46,698 bases of DNA from a virus. Where the stretch lies: positions 1 through 46,698 of IMG/VR virus record IMGVR_UViG_3300031785_000008; one strand, written 5' to 3'. Below the pieces are notes generated by a model, which made no database searches, was not told the origin of the DNA, and saw nothing but the letters and a program-made list of their open reading frames with translations. Positions 38,737 through 46,698 of the stretch are shown here, piece by piece. The translations under genes and the position numbers were made by a program. Every line of letters begins with the position of its first letter. Within the stretch, counting starts at the first letter, position 1.

Positions 38737-38981
38737 GGTAATGTTGTGTCAGTTACTGAGAATGTTGTACCTGTAGCTGCTAAATCGCCAGAGGCTGTAA
38801 CATTATTTCCTGACCACGTTTTCAGCTCAGCTCCGAAGACCTGACGCTGCTCTGTCTCCACTATAGTTTGAGTGGTAGTGGTCGTTGAGTTCATACTCCC
38901 TGATGTAAATTGAGGAGTGACAGTATTAGCTCTTGCTATGCTGGGTGATAGCAAAGCCAGAACTAGAAGTAGTTTCTTCAT
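38625..38981 (-). CDS. Exported Thr-rich protein, 118 aa
   Basis: Signal peptide MKKLLLVLALLSPSIARA followed by NTVTPQFTSGSMNSTTTTTQ and a Thr/Ser-rich beta-type mature part with no Cys. It is the partner of the 189-aa exported protein, whose frame overlaps its last 37 codons. Similar pairs occur in other cyanophages. Role unknown; envelope location is inferred from the signal peptide. Confidence 0.75.
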   Translation of the reverse strand: MKKLLLVLALLSPSIARANTVTPQFTSGSMNSTTTTTQTIVETEQRQVFGAELKTWSGNNVTASGDLAATGTTFSVTDTTLPWNLETTTRSAGLVEQIDFTRNYTINSTTTSLSVFSQ

Positions 38982-39286
38982 TTTTGTTCTGGTTTTTTTA
39001 CCATTGGGCAGTTTGTAGGTGTCTTGCTACCGCCATTCTTGCCAGTAGTCAATCCGAACGTTGCCAACGCGCCCGTAAATACGCTGGCTACGAAAGTGAT
39101 ATCTGAGTTACCAGATTTCTTAACCATAGGTATATCTATGTAATTCATAGTAATTATAAACCCAGACCAGACAACTACGCCTAGTCTTACTAAAGTTCCA
39201 AGAACTTCTAGCGTGTGTTCTTTTTCTTCACCTATGTCTTTTAGTTTACTAATTAAGCTTTGCTTTTTTGGCTTAACTTCTTCCAT
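38978..39286 (-). CDS. Two-helix membrane protein, holin candidate, 102 aa
   Basis: From the ATG at 39286: MEEVKPKKQSLISKLKDIGE, then two hydrophobic segments, LGTLVRLGVVVWSGFIITMNY and ITFVASVFTGALATFGLTT, and a polar tail ending KKPEQK. Size and topology (N-in, C-in) fit a class II holin. The longer frame from 39325 lies inside the upstream gene and is less likely. The call is inferred, with no family match that I can name. Confidence 0.6.
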   Translation of the reverse strand: MEEVKPKKQSLISKLKDIGEEKEHTLEVLGTLVRLGVVVWSGFIITMNYIDIPMVKKSGNSDITFVASVFTGALATFGLTTGKNGGSKTPTNCPMVKKPEQK

Positions 39287-39642
39287 GTTGTTTTTAGTAT
39301 TGGTTTTAATGCAGTAACCGCCCATTTAAAAGCTGCTGTAGCTGTAAGGGTGGCTGCTACAGAAACAACCGCAGTTGTCCCAGCCGTTACTAAAATTTCG
39401 TTTTCCGGGACAGGCATTTTAAAATCTGTAAACGGTATGTCTACTTTTCTTATACCCGTTGCTTCCGGTTCATCTGATGCCTCTGCCTCCACTCCCTCGG
39501 GAGCTTCTAAATCGCTAGGCGGTACCACCATAGGAATGTATGACGGTACGTCTGCTGTAGGTAAAGGTATAGAAATTGTTTCGTAACTTTGTATTCTAGG
39601 TATTTCTATATTAGGAAGGTATATCTGAGGTGATATCGACAT
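39253..39642 (-). CDS. Single-pass membrane protein, 129 aa
   Basis: The first 80 residues are Pro/Ile/Glu-rich and probably extended (PQIYLPNIEIPRIQSYETIS). A membrane helix follows at about residues 88-112 (LVTAGTTAVVSVAATLTATA), then a basic tail KTTWKKLSQKSKA. The topology of a large outside domain, one helix and a basic inside tail would suit a spanin-like or holin-partner role. Proteins of this layout recur in cyanophages. Function unknown. Confidence 0.65.
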   Translation of the reverse strand: MSISPQIYLPNIEIPRIQSYETISIPLPTADVPSYIPMVVPPSDLEAPEGVEAEASDEPEATGIRKVDIPFTDFKMPVPENEILVTAGTTAVVSVAATLTATAAFKWAVTALKPILKTTWKKLSQKSKA

Positions 39643-40030
39643 CGTAAGGTGCTGATGTATTAGCTGGCAGATCTCTTAATTTTTGTCTGTATGTCTTCCA
39701 TTCTGCTTGTTTTTCAGCAGACAAAGGACTGTCAGGTAATATTGTCCAATCTGATTGAGCTAATAATTCATTTCTGTATGCTCTAAGGTCATCTAGAGTA
39801 CTATCTGGTGATAAAGGTTTAGATGCGGTTTCCCACTCAGTAATCCAAGCATTATATGGTGTTATATCAGTTATTTCAGTAACAGACATATCACGTTTTT
39901 CAACAGTGCCTTTTGTGCCGTCCCATTGAACAGCCCACACATCTGATGGGAAATCTTTTAAAGGTAATCCAGAATAACCTACCCCATCTTTGCTGACTAA
40001 TTTATCGTCAGCTATTATTGTCAGTTTCAT
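39611..40030 (-). CDS. Tail fibre assembly chaperone-like protein, 139 aa
   Basis: The C-terminal region RAYRNELLAQSDWTILPDSP, then LSAEKQAEWKTYRQKLRDLP, is the typical phage tail assembly chaperone motif (Phage_tail_APC type). The N-terminal half, with VWAVQWDGTKGTVE, is a fibre-contact domain in relatives. It probably helps fold or trimerise the fibres encoded upstream. Confidence 0.85.
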   Translation of the reverse strand: MKLTIIADDKLVSKDGVGYSGLPLKDFPSDVWAVQWDGTKGTVEKRDMSVTEITDITPYNAWITEWETASKPLSPDSTLDDLRAYRNELLAQSDWTILPDSPLSAEKQAEWKTYRQKLRDLPANTSAPYDVDITSDIPS

Positions 40031-40316
40031 TTACGTCAATTAATTTTGGTTCGTCTAAGGGTTTTATAGTTGCAACAGGACCCATAATATTAAGTACTTC
40101 ATTTCTAAAACTTTCAACGGCAGCTCCTTGTTGGTTAACAATTTTTGTATTATCCATTTGAAGAAAGGGTATCCATGCAACTGCACATCCCCACTCTTCT
40201 ACTGAATCTCCTGTTTGTGGATTAACTCCAGCAATTTTGGTGTACCAAGAGCATTCTAATTTTCTACAATCTTCTCCGATTAAAGGACAGAGTTTACCTT
40301 GTTCAAGTTTTGCCAT
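40008..40316 (-). CDS. Conserved cyanophage protein, 102 aa, four Cys
   Basis: The product MAKLEQGKLCPLIGEDCRKL continues ECSWYTKIAGVNPQTGDSVE and EWGCAVAWIPFLQM, then AAVESFRNEVLN. Four Cys in the first 55 residues could bind a metal. The family is common in marine phages beside tail genes; no role known to me. Overlaps both neighbours. Confidence 0.75.
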   Translation of the reverse strand: MAKLEQGKLCPLIGEDCRKLECSWYTKIAGVNPQTGDSVEEWGCAVAWIPFLQMDNTKIVNQQGAAVESFRNEVLNIMGPVATIKPLDEPKLIDVNETDNNS

Positions 40317-40947
40317 TGTTGTTTGTTTTAGTTCTAGTGTGCATCCAACCTGTCATTAAATATTTAGTTTGTTTTGGTGGATAGCCTTGATGTACGTAAG
40401 TCCAAGTAGCTGGAAAAAATACTAATCTTCCAGCTTTTGGAGATATTTGATTACCATTATAAAATTGTGTCCAACCTTCTTCTACTGAATTAAGATACAA
40501 AATAAAAGTTAAATATCTAAGTTCATTAGTTGTCAACATAAAGTCATCATGCCAAACATATCCTTTTCCGGGTTCTGTTTTTTGTATCTGATAACCAGTA
40601 TCATACAATTCTAAATTGTCATCATGGTGTGGACCATATAAATGTCTTTCTTGTGAATTAGTAAAAAAACTAAAATTACTTTCTCTATTTAAATGGTTGT
40701 AATAATTATGATGCCCTGAACCAATTATGTCAGAAAACAATTTATCTTCTTCTTCCCAATCTTGTTGAGTACGAGATAAGTGCATATCTTTACTATTTTT
40801 AATAGCAAGATTGACACCTAAACCAGTAACACCTTGGTAATGTTCGTCGTTATCAAATTTATTAATAATTTCCTTACATCTAACTTCAGATAAAACATTA
40901 TCTTCTAAATAAATATAAGGGTCTGTTATTAAGGTGGAATCAATCAT
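40303..40947 (-). CDS. 2OG-Fe(II) oxygenase, 214 aa
   Basis: A prolyl-hydroxylase-type double-stranded beta-helix: GKGYVWHDDFMLTTNELRYL, with the WHDD metal pair, then LYLNSVEEGWTQFYNGNQIS, KAGRLVFFPATWTYVHQGYP with the distal His, and KYLMTGWMHTR. It may modify fibre or host proteins. The ATG overlaps the neighbouring oxygenase stop (TAATG). Confidence 0.85.
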   Translation of the reverse strand: MIDSTLITDPYIYLEDNVLSEVRCKEIINKFDNDEHYQGVTGLGVNLAIKNSKDMHLSRTQQDWEEEDKLFSDIIGSGHHNYYNHLNRESNFSFFTNSQERHLYGPHHDDNLELYDTGYQIQKTEPGKGYVWHDDFMLTTNELRYLTFILYLNSVEEGWTQFYNGNQISPKAGRLVFFPATWTYVHQGYPPKQTKYLMTGWMHTRTKTNNNGKT

Positions 40948-41468
40948 TAACTTAATTCAATGTGTTTTATAATTCTTATATTTCCAGCTACAACTATTCG
41001 ATTTTCATTTGAATTGTGTTGTTTTACGCGATGTGTAGCATAAGAAGGAAATACTATTAAATCTCCTTCTAGTTGTTGTGGAACTAAAGATTGTCGCTCA
41101 TCAGTAAATTCAAAACAATTTTCTACTGGTTTTAAAAAATGAACAAAAGAAAGAACAGTATCATCGCCACAATCGAAGTGATCGTGGACAGGATGATAAC
41201 TTAATTTTTTATAAACTTGTATCCAAAAAACAAAATGTATTTCTGAGGTATAAAAAAAACATTGATCTTTTGCGATCTCATCGACTCTTTCTTTATAAAA
41301 ATTATGTAAAAAATCTAAACACTCTAAATCTTTATCTTTAGCGTGATAGGTAGTTATAACTTGTTCTTTTTCTTGTGTTATACCTACTCTTAAAATATCT
41401 TTTTCAAGAGTTTGTAGTTGGGTGGGATCTAATTTCCAATTCCCGTGTATATACCAAGGGATTCTCAT
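40947..41468 (-). CDS. 2OG-Fe(II) oxygenase-like protein, 173 aa
   Basis: The fold is suggested by VYKKLSYHPVHDHFDCGDDT, with a HDHFD metal motif, LEGDLIVFPSYATHRVKQHN, with the distal His, and NRIVVAGNIRI, with the 2OG-binding Arg. It belongs to the family of putative oxygenases common near cyanophage fibre genes. It begins directly after the accessory fibre stop. Confidence 0.82.
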   Translation of the reverse strand: MRIPWYIHGNWKLDPTQLQTLEKDILRVGITQEKEQVITTYHAKDKDLECLDFLHNFYKERVDEIAKDQCFFYTSEIHFVFWIQVYKKLSYHPVHDHFDCGDDTVLSFVHFLKPVENCFEFTDERQSLVPQQLEGDLIVFPSYATHRVKQHNSNENRIVVAGNIRIIKHIELS

Positions 41469-43190
41469 TTAGTCTTTGCTTGCAATTATTACGTCTAAGT
41501 ATTCAACTTGCATATCTAAGTTATCTACAGAAATACTGTGGTTGTGAGCACTACCAGTAAAAGTAGCGTTGTGGTTGTGAGCTGTACCACTCAATGAACC
41601 GTTGTGGTTGTGTGAACTTCCACTAAATCCGTGTGAGTGACCTCCATTACCACCTGTGTTTTCTGTTCGACCAGCATCATGCCCGTTATAACTTGTGTAT
41701 CGGTAACCAGCATTTTTATATGGTCTATCTCCCTGTACGTGGCAACCACCATATTGGTTTGTGGAATGATATCCAGAGTTAGTGTTACCTCTTATGTTGT
41801 GGGAGTGAGAAGGCATCTCGTTAGAGGACAGTGTGTGACTGTTTACGTTACCACTTGTAGAAACACTAGAAATGTTTACGTTACCACCGGCTGTTGTGTT
41901 AGCCACTGAAATGTTACCGCCTTGAGTTGTGTCACCAGCGTTAGCATTAATTCCTCTGCTTCCAAAGGCAGTTGTAAATGCAACGTTACCACCGGAACCA
42001 ACAGTTCCAGATACAACTCTAAGTGATTTGTTATTTACACCACTTGTTACCTTTGTCCATCCTGTAGGAGCGTTTGTTTGCTGAAAGAGCATAACTGTTC
42101 CTGATGGAAAGGCTTGAGCGTTAGCAATACCAGTTGTTACATATGCAGTTGTTGCAACTTTTGTACTGTTGTCAGATGCAGCCTGTGTTGTTGCAACTAC
42201 ACCATTAGCTAACGTAGCAGTGCTTTTAATTTCTCCAATAGTACTTGAATTAGTGATTCCGTCTAATAATGCACCGTCACCAGCTACGTCTCTACCGTCA
42301 ACTGTTCCTGTAACTGTGATGTTTCCTGTTACGTCAACACCAGAACTAACGTCTAGGTTGCCAGTTATAGCTGTACCAGATGAGTCAACAACTAGTTTTT
42401 GAGCATTTGCAACACGCAAATCACAGCCATTATTATTAAAAACAGCGTAATTGTTATTAGGAGATGATGGCTGTTGAAAGCTAATACTATCAGAAGCTAT
42501 TTTTATACCATTAGAGGAAGTACCCTTAAAAATGTCATTATTGTTACTGGTTTGCAGGGTTATACCAGCACCAACGTCTAGGTCTCCGGGAATATCAACA
42601 TGACCATCAGAATTTACTACAAATCTATCAGCTGAATCAGTTTCAGATTTAATTCTAAAAGTACCGCCATCTCCATTTATGGAAAAATCATCATTAGTAT
42701 CTGAATCTACTAAAAATATTTTAGGAGCAACACTTGTAATTGTTATGTTATCTGTTGTTGTTAATTTTCCTGTTACGTCAACGCCCTGATTATCAACTAC
42801 TAATCTAGCTGTACCAGATCTTGTTGTAGTAATGTCTCCGTTGTTTGCTACTGCTACGTTTGATGTTCCGTTTGCAATAGTTGTACTGTCAATCGCAGTT
42901 GTTGAAGCTGCTGTAACTAGACCTTGAGCGTCAACTGTGACGATAGGAATAGCAGAGCTAGAACCATAAGCTCCAGCAGTTACTCCTGAGTTTTCTAGTT
43001 GTGTACCAAGGATAGTTCCTGCTGGTACATTACTCATGTCTTCTCTAGCTAGTGGTCTACCACCAGCTTGTGCGCCGTCATGTACGACGGCTGTATCTTT
43101 TGTGGTATCTATAGTTACTTCGCCTTCAGCACCAGTAAATGACCCGTGCTGAGTTGTAGTACCACGTCTTAATTTTAATAATTTTGCCAT
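41469..43190 (-). CDS. Accessory tail fibre / receptor-binding tip with His-rich collar domain
   Basis: A 573-aa fibre. The N-terminus MAKLLKLRRGTTTQHGSFTG is a phage attachment domain. The middle has repeated beta modules (VTGNITVTGTVDGRDVAGDG) shared with the main fibre. The C-terminal tail-collar region GTVMLFQQTNAPTGWTKVT is followed by many His-x-His pairs (MPSHSHNI, GHSHGF, SHNHNG, AHNHNA, AHNHSI), which in T4-type fibre tips bind iron. It probably meets the host surface. It follows the main fibre without a gap. Confidence 0.85.
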   Translation of the reverse strand: MAKLLKLRRGTTTQHGSFTGAEGEVTIDTTKDTAVVHDGAQAGGRPLAREDMSNVPAGTILGTQLENSGVTAGAYGSSSAIPIVTVDAQGLVTAASTTAIDSTTIANGTSNVAVANNGDITTTRSGTARLVVDNQGVDVTGKLTTTDNITITSVAPKIFLVDSDTNDDFSINGDGGTFRIKSETDSADRFVVNSDGHVDIPGDLDVGAGITLQTSNNNDIFKGTSSNGIKIASDSISFQQPSSPNNNYAVFNNNGCDLRVANAQKLVVDSSGTAITGNLDVSSGVDVTGNITVTGTVDGRDVAGDGALLDGITNSSTIGEIKSTATLANGVVATTQAASDNSTKVATTAYVTTGIANAQAFPSGTVMLFQQTNAPTGWTKVTSGVNNKSLRVVSGTVGSGGNVAFTTAFGSRGINANAGDTTQGGNISVANTTAGGNVNISSVSTSGNVNSHTLSSNEMPSHSHNIRGNTNSGYHSTNQYGGCHVQGDRPYKNAGYRYTSYNGHDAGRTENTGGNGGHSHGFSGSSHNHNGSLSGTAHNHNATFTGSAHNHSISVDNLDMQVEYLDVIIASKD

Positions 43191-45995
43191 TTAAAGTGTA
43201 CCGAAATCTATTTGTAAGTTGTCTCCTGAGATAGTTGCTACTTCAGTAAGATTTTTATCGTTGCAATCGAGATGAGAATATAATTCTGGTGTTAAGTCAT
43301 CTACTAAATTTTGGATACCAGAGTTAGATGTAATACCTAACCATGCAGATCCGTTATAGTTTTTAAGTGTTGTGTTAGCTGTATCAAACCATAAATCACC
43401 AGCACTAGGACTTCCGGGTGCAGAACTAGAAATCTTGTATTCATTTGCATATCTGTTTACGTCTGATATAGAACCAGAAACTGTGTTTATATTTGTAGCA
43501 TTAGAAACTGCTGCGTTAATGTTTGAAGCATTAGAAACCGCAGAGTTAATATTACTTGAGTTATTAGCTACAGCCGTAACGTTTGAGTTATTACCAGCGA
43601 CTGTATTGATGTTTGTAGCGTTGGAAACAACAGCATTAATATTTGAAGCGTTGCTAACAGCAGCATTAATATTAGAAGCGTTAGCTTGTACGGCGTTAAT
43701 ATTGGTTGCATTGGCTTGTACCGCATTTATATTTGTTGAATTATTTGCAACTGCGGTAACATTAGAAGCTATACCCCCAACCGTTACAACACTAGAAGCA
43801 ATATCAGCTACAGCTTTAATTGGGTCTTCTACTACAGTTATGGTGTTACCCATTCCTGAATGAGCTGTACAATAATACTGGAAAGAAGTTGGTTGTGATT
43901 CTGGTATTACAATCTGTACTTTTGCACCAGCTTGTCCTTGTGTACCAGTAACTGTAACGTTAGTAGTATATGCACTACCACCACTTTGAAAACGTAATGG
44001 ATGGGTTGCGTTAGAGGCATCACTTACATCAAATGTATATGTCCAGCCTTTGTGTAATGTAAGAGCTGGTTTATCTACACCATCAATAATAAATTTACCT
44101 GTAGCTGCTGTAACAGTGAATGTTTTTTCGTCTTCTAAAGCATCTGCAACTATATCAAGTGAACCGTTAGAACTACCTGTTGATGCAGGATCAGTTATTA
44201 ATCCGAGGTCTTCGGAATAAGTAATCGAACCTGAGACAATAGCAATATCATCAAGAACACTCTGTGCAGGGGTGATGATAGCCCAATTAGTCCCGTCATA
44301 TACCCGTAAATTATCATTGGAATTATCAAACCATAAATCACCGTCTTGTAAACTTGTTCCATCTGCTCTTTGTGTAGGCGCACTGCCTGAAATTTGATAT
44401 ATATCAGCAAAGTTATTTATATCTACTACGTTTGCACCAGCATTAACAATGTTAGTAATGTTAGAAGCAACAGTATTAACTTGAGTTGCTATAGGTACTA
44501 ATCTATGGAAACTGTATGTATGTGTTGTAGATGTTGACTCTACTAAGAAACCAAAGTTCTGTGGAATTGCTGTAGGTACACCTGTAATAGTTACAGTGTT
44601 TCCTGTTCCTGCACCATTTGCAATAGTAAGAGTCGTACCAGTAGGAGTTAATGTTGTACTTGCAGCTTGAATACTTAATATAGCTGACTGACCTGTAGCT
44701 CCTTGTGGGTTAGTTGTAGGAAAGCTAGTTTCATTAGCAATAGCTGTAAAACCACCAACCTCGTCAATAAGGTCAATAATCCTAGCATTAATAGCAGCAG
44801 TAGTAGCCACAAATGCATCAGAATTAGACCATGAAACTCCACTAGCTATAGTTTCAGAAGAGTCTTGTCTAAGGAACTTAGCTTCAGCTTCTGTTTCTGT
44901 GTAATATCTAGCATCTAATACGTTTTGACCAGCACTAGCAGAAGGGTTAAGTTCTGTTTCTGTGTAATATCTGTTATCTAATGTACCTGTTGCTATTTCA
45001 GAATTAGTTAATTTATCTGACTGTAATAGTGTTTTTATTTCAGCAGCAGTCTGATCGGCTGTAGCTGCTGTTTCTATACCAGCTAATTTAGTTTGTTCGG
45101 CATCACTAAACTCGTTAGTATCTGCATTAGCTTCGTATGCAGTTTTTATTTCTGCATTAGTCTGGTCTGCTGTAGCTCCAGCTTCAATACCATCAAGTTT
45201 TGTACCATCAGTTGATACATTTCTTCCATCAACAGTTCCACCAACAACTATGTTTCCAGTTGTTTGTACAACCTGTGAACCAAAATTAGGTGCAATTTTA
45301 GTACCAGCAATAGCTGCTGATCCGTTAATGTCAGCATCAACTATTGTTCCATCAACTATGTTGGCACTCGCTACTGTTACGTTTGTAGGTAATGAGCCAG
45401 AACTTAATTTAGTAGGAGGGACACTTGTATTAGCTAATTTTGTACCATTAATATCTGCCGAGTTACTTATGTCATCATTAACAATAGAACCATTAACAAT
45501 GTTTGCTGAGTTTACTGTTATGCCAGACTTAAGTAAGCCATCAGCAATCTTACTATTATCTATTGCTGCACTTGCGTTGATGTCAGCATTGACAATAGTG
45601 TCATCTGCAATCTCAGTAGAAGTAACTGCTCCTGCTTTAATATTTGCTGTAATTATTTTATTTCTGTGCTCAACAGCAGCAAACCTACCCATATCATGTA
45701 TGGCATTAAGATCGGCTGCTCTAATAGATGAACCAGCAGCAAATGTAGCTGCTGCTGTATTTACATCTGTTTCTCTATATATATGGACATTACCGCTACC
45801 TGATGGAGCTGCTGCTCCTAAAGTAACTGTGGTTCCACTTACGGAGTACTCACCACTACCGGGAGTACCTGTTACGTATGTTTGTAAAGTTCCACCAATT
45901 CTTACCTTGATGTCGCTTGCTTGTAAATATTCAATTGTAATGGCGTATGAGGTGGCACCACCATTTTTAAATTCTTCAGTTGTTTGTACCGCCAT
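43191..45995 (-). CDS. Tail fibre protein (gp17-like) with cupredoxin-like insert
   Basis: A 934-aa fibre with a T7 gp17 N-terminal domain (residues 1-110) for tail docking. Next come repeats of the ADINGSAAIAGTKI type (130-240) and coiled segments. A beta domain at about residues 620-725 has the blue-copper pattern: THPLRFQ, then YYCTAHSGMGN. Then come tandem NINAVxxNA repeats (about 740-840) and a C-terminal shaft. No chaperone domain is seen. The start is ATG at 45995; the same region is present as another allele at 2-457. Confidence 0.93.
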   Translation of the reverse strand: MAVQTTEEFKNGGATSYAITIEYLQASDIKVRIGGTLQTYVTGTPGSGEYSVSGTTVTLGAAAPSGSGNVHIYRETDVNTAAATFAAGSSIRAADLNAIHDMGRFAAVEHRNKIITANIKAGAVTSTEIADDTIVNADINASAAIDNSKIADGLLKSGITVNSANIVNGSIVNDDISNSADINGTKLANTSVPPTKLSSGSLPTNVTVASANIVDGTIVDADINGSAAIAGTKIAPNFGSQVVQTTGNIVVGGTVDGRNVSTDGTKLDGIEAGATADQTNAEIKTAYEANADTNEFSDAEQTKLAGIETAATADQTAAEIKTLLQSDKLTNSEIATGTLDNRYYTETELNPSASAGQNVLDARYYTETEAEAKFLRQDSSETIASGVSWSNSDAFVATTAAINARIIDLIDEVGGFTAIANETSFPTTNPQGATGQSAILSIQAASTTLTPTGTTLTIANGAGTGNTVTITGVPTAIPQNFGFLVESTSTTHTYSFHRLVPIATQVNTVASNITNIVNAGANVVDINNFADIYQISGSAPTQRADGTSLQDGDLWFDNSNDNLRVYDGTNWAIITPAQSVLDDIAIVSGSITYSEDLGLITDPASTGSSNGSLDIVADALEDEKTFTVTAATGKFIIDGVDKPALTLHKGWTYTFDVSDASNATHPLRFQSGGSAYTTNVTVTGTQGQAGAKVQIVIPESQPTSFQYYCTAHSGMGNTITVVEDPIKAVADIASSVVTVGGIASNVTAVANNSTNINAVQANATNINAVQANASNINAAVSNASNINAVVSNATNINTVAGNNSNVTAVANNSSNINSAVSNASNINAAVSNATNINTVSGSISDVNRYANEYKISSSAPGSPSAGDLWFDTANTTLKNYNGSAWLGITSNSGIQNLVDDLTPELYSHLDCNDKNLTEVATISGDNLQIDFGTL
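43480..43775 (-). repeat. Tandem coding repeats in the tail fibre
   Basis: About eleven copies of a short unit that translates as NINAVxxNAT/S (NVTAVANNSS variants) run in tandem. The unit is about 24-27 bases and A/T-rich, with GCATTAATATT-like cores. In protein it should make a repetitive fibrous shaft. Such repeats expand and contract by slippage and recombination and can change fibre length. Confidence 0.75.
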
Positions 45996-46698
45996 GGGTT
46001 ATCCACCTTGTGTATTTTATTTTCGCATGTTTATCATTTCATTGATAGTACCTTGCGAGGCATTATATTTTCTTTTTGTATATTCTTTTTCTTTAGCAAT
46101 AAGTTCCATAACATCTTCGTCTTGACTTATCTGTGCCCAAGCTATCTTTTTAGCTTGTTTAAATATTTGTTGTATTCTTTTAACATGAGGAAATAAACTA
46201 GGGTCTAGATCATACTCACCGTTTTTACGTGCCTCATTCATTTTTGCTAAAGATAATTGCATTCTTGGGTCGGCTGCTAACTTTTCAAATTTCTTAAGAA
46301 GATTTTGGTCTCCCATAGCTTTTTGAAATTTTGACCTGACTCCCGGTGCATCACTTAAATCTGTTCCATCAGGAGCACTATATCCTAAAGTTCTTAAATC
46401 ATATCCACTATTAAAGATAAATTCTCTACCCGGTGAATAATCTAAATTAAATTGAACTGGTGATATAGCATTAAACATACGTGTCATAAAGTTCCAATCT
46501 TTTATAGGCTCACCTGTTAAGATGTCAAATTTAGTAGCAAGTTGATCTTCTCCTGCTAAAAATTCAGTAGCTAAGTTTCTATTTCTAATAGAACTCATAA
46601 TATCAGAACCTAATTCTTTTGTATGTGGATTAAGAACTTTACCTATTTCATTTCTAAGACTAGAAAGAGGAATAGTGTTATTCATCAAAGAAGCAAGT
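45539..46698. repeat. Imperfect terminal redundancy, right arm
   Basis: Counterpart of 1-1161 (see that entry). It covers the fibre 5' end, the spacer and the gp16 3' part. Substitutions include S/A, E/Q, P/A, I/M, V/I and L/F in gp16, showing two alleles. Confidence 0.9.
46017..46697 (-). CDS. gp16-like internal core protein, C-terminal part (right-hand partial copy)
   Basis: The last 227 codons of the core protein gene, running off the right edge; its 5' part is represented only by the left copy at 480-4364. It ends with the same residues (GTINEMINMRK) but has at least eight amino-acid changes against the left copy (for example GEDQLATKF versus GEDELPTKF). No independent start: the frame is truncated by the window edge. 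Confidence 0.92.
   Translation of the reverse strand, partial: LASLMNNTIPLSSLRNEIGKVLNPHTKELGSDIMSSIRNRNLATEFLAGEDQLATKFDILTGEPIKDWNFMTRMFNAISPVQFNLDYSPGREFIFNSGYDLRTLGYSAPDGTDLSDAPGVRSKFQKAMGDQNLLKKFEKLAADPRMQLSLAKMNEARKNGEYDLDPSLFPHVKRIQQIFKQAKKIAWAQISQDEDVMELIAKEKEYTKRKYNASQGTINEMINMRK

Noticed and set aside
45250-46125. 291-aa plus-strand open frame
   Set aside because: Antisense to the tail fibre and gp16. It results from the repeated Ala/Asn/Thr codons of the fibre, and it crosses the spacer between two real genes.

Overview
The window is one nearly complete genome of a T7-like podovirus that infects marine unicellular cyanobacteria (Synechococcus or Prochlorococcus). This follows from three things seen together. 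There is a T7 gene set in T7 order: single-subunit RNA polymerase, SSB, endonuclease I, primase-helicase, DNA polymerase A, exonuclease, portal, scaffold, capsid, tail tubes, internal core proteins, fibre and terminase. There are cyanobacterial metabolic genes: photosystem II psbA, a high-light-inducible hli, transaldolase talC and a class II fructose-bisphosphate aldolase. There is also a class I ribonucleotide reductase pair. All credible genes lie on the minus strand, so transcription runs from high to low coordinates.

The sequence is circularly permuted. Bases 1-1161 and about 45539-46698 cover the same interval (tail fibre 5' end and the 3' end of the gp16-like core gene), but they are different alleles: the sampled stretches differ by several per cent, with amino-acid changes and a one-base indel. 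One genome unit is therefore about 45.54 kb. The break inside gp16 is not a natural end. The only large non-coding stretch, 31254-31772, lies between the late end (talC plus an oxygenase) and the first early gene, and is the best candidate for the physical genome ends.

Layout in transcription order. (1) 31772-31254: GC-shifted, repeat- and hairpin-rich region, the presumed terminus and early promoter area. (2) 31253-27413: early genes, mostly small and unknown, including a KTSC-like protein, a Cys-rich protein and the aldolase; this block is dense in short perfect RNA hairpins and in a CAAGGAC motif. (3) 27401-17589: RNA polymerase, SSB, endonuclease I, primase-helicase, a DNA polymerase split by a frameshift exactly at its domain border, 5'-3' exonuclease, a DUF3310 protein, NrdA and NrdB. 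(4) 17614-11325: head module: small proteins, portal, scaffold, hli, psbA, a cupin-like protein and the capsid, whose gene is followed by a textbook terminator as in T7. (5) 11281-480: tail tubes, gp13/14-like proteins and two very large core proteins. (6) 45995-40947: fibre and accessory fibre. (7) 40947-36129: oxygenases, a tail-assembly chaperone, membrane and exported proteins (the probable but unproven lysis or envelope region), a ladder of tiny overlapping ORFs, small terminase and HNH. (8) 36122-31773: large terminase, a membrane peptide, talC and a third 2OG oxygenase.

How the parts fit: the phage makes its own polymerase and dNTP supply. It sustains photosynthesis (D1, Hli) and redirects carbon (TalC, Fba) towards nucleotides. 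psbA and hli are embedded among the highly expressed head genes, while fba sits with the early genes. The most unusual signals are two tRNA acceptor/T-arm minihelix-like elements in mRNA leaders or spacers (12642-12688 just upstream of capsid; 30883-30925 in the early region), the hairpin-studded early transcript, the split polymerase, the phage aldolase and a 20-nt exact repeat next to promoter-like sequence.
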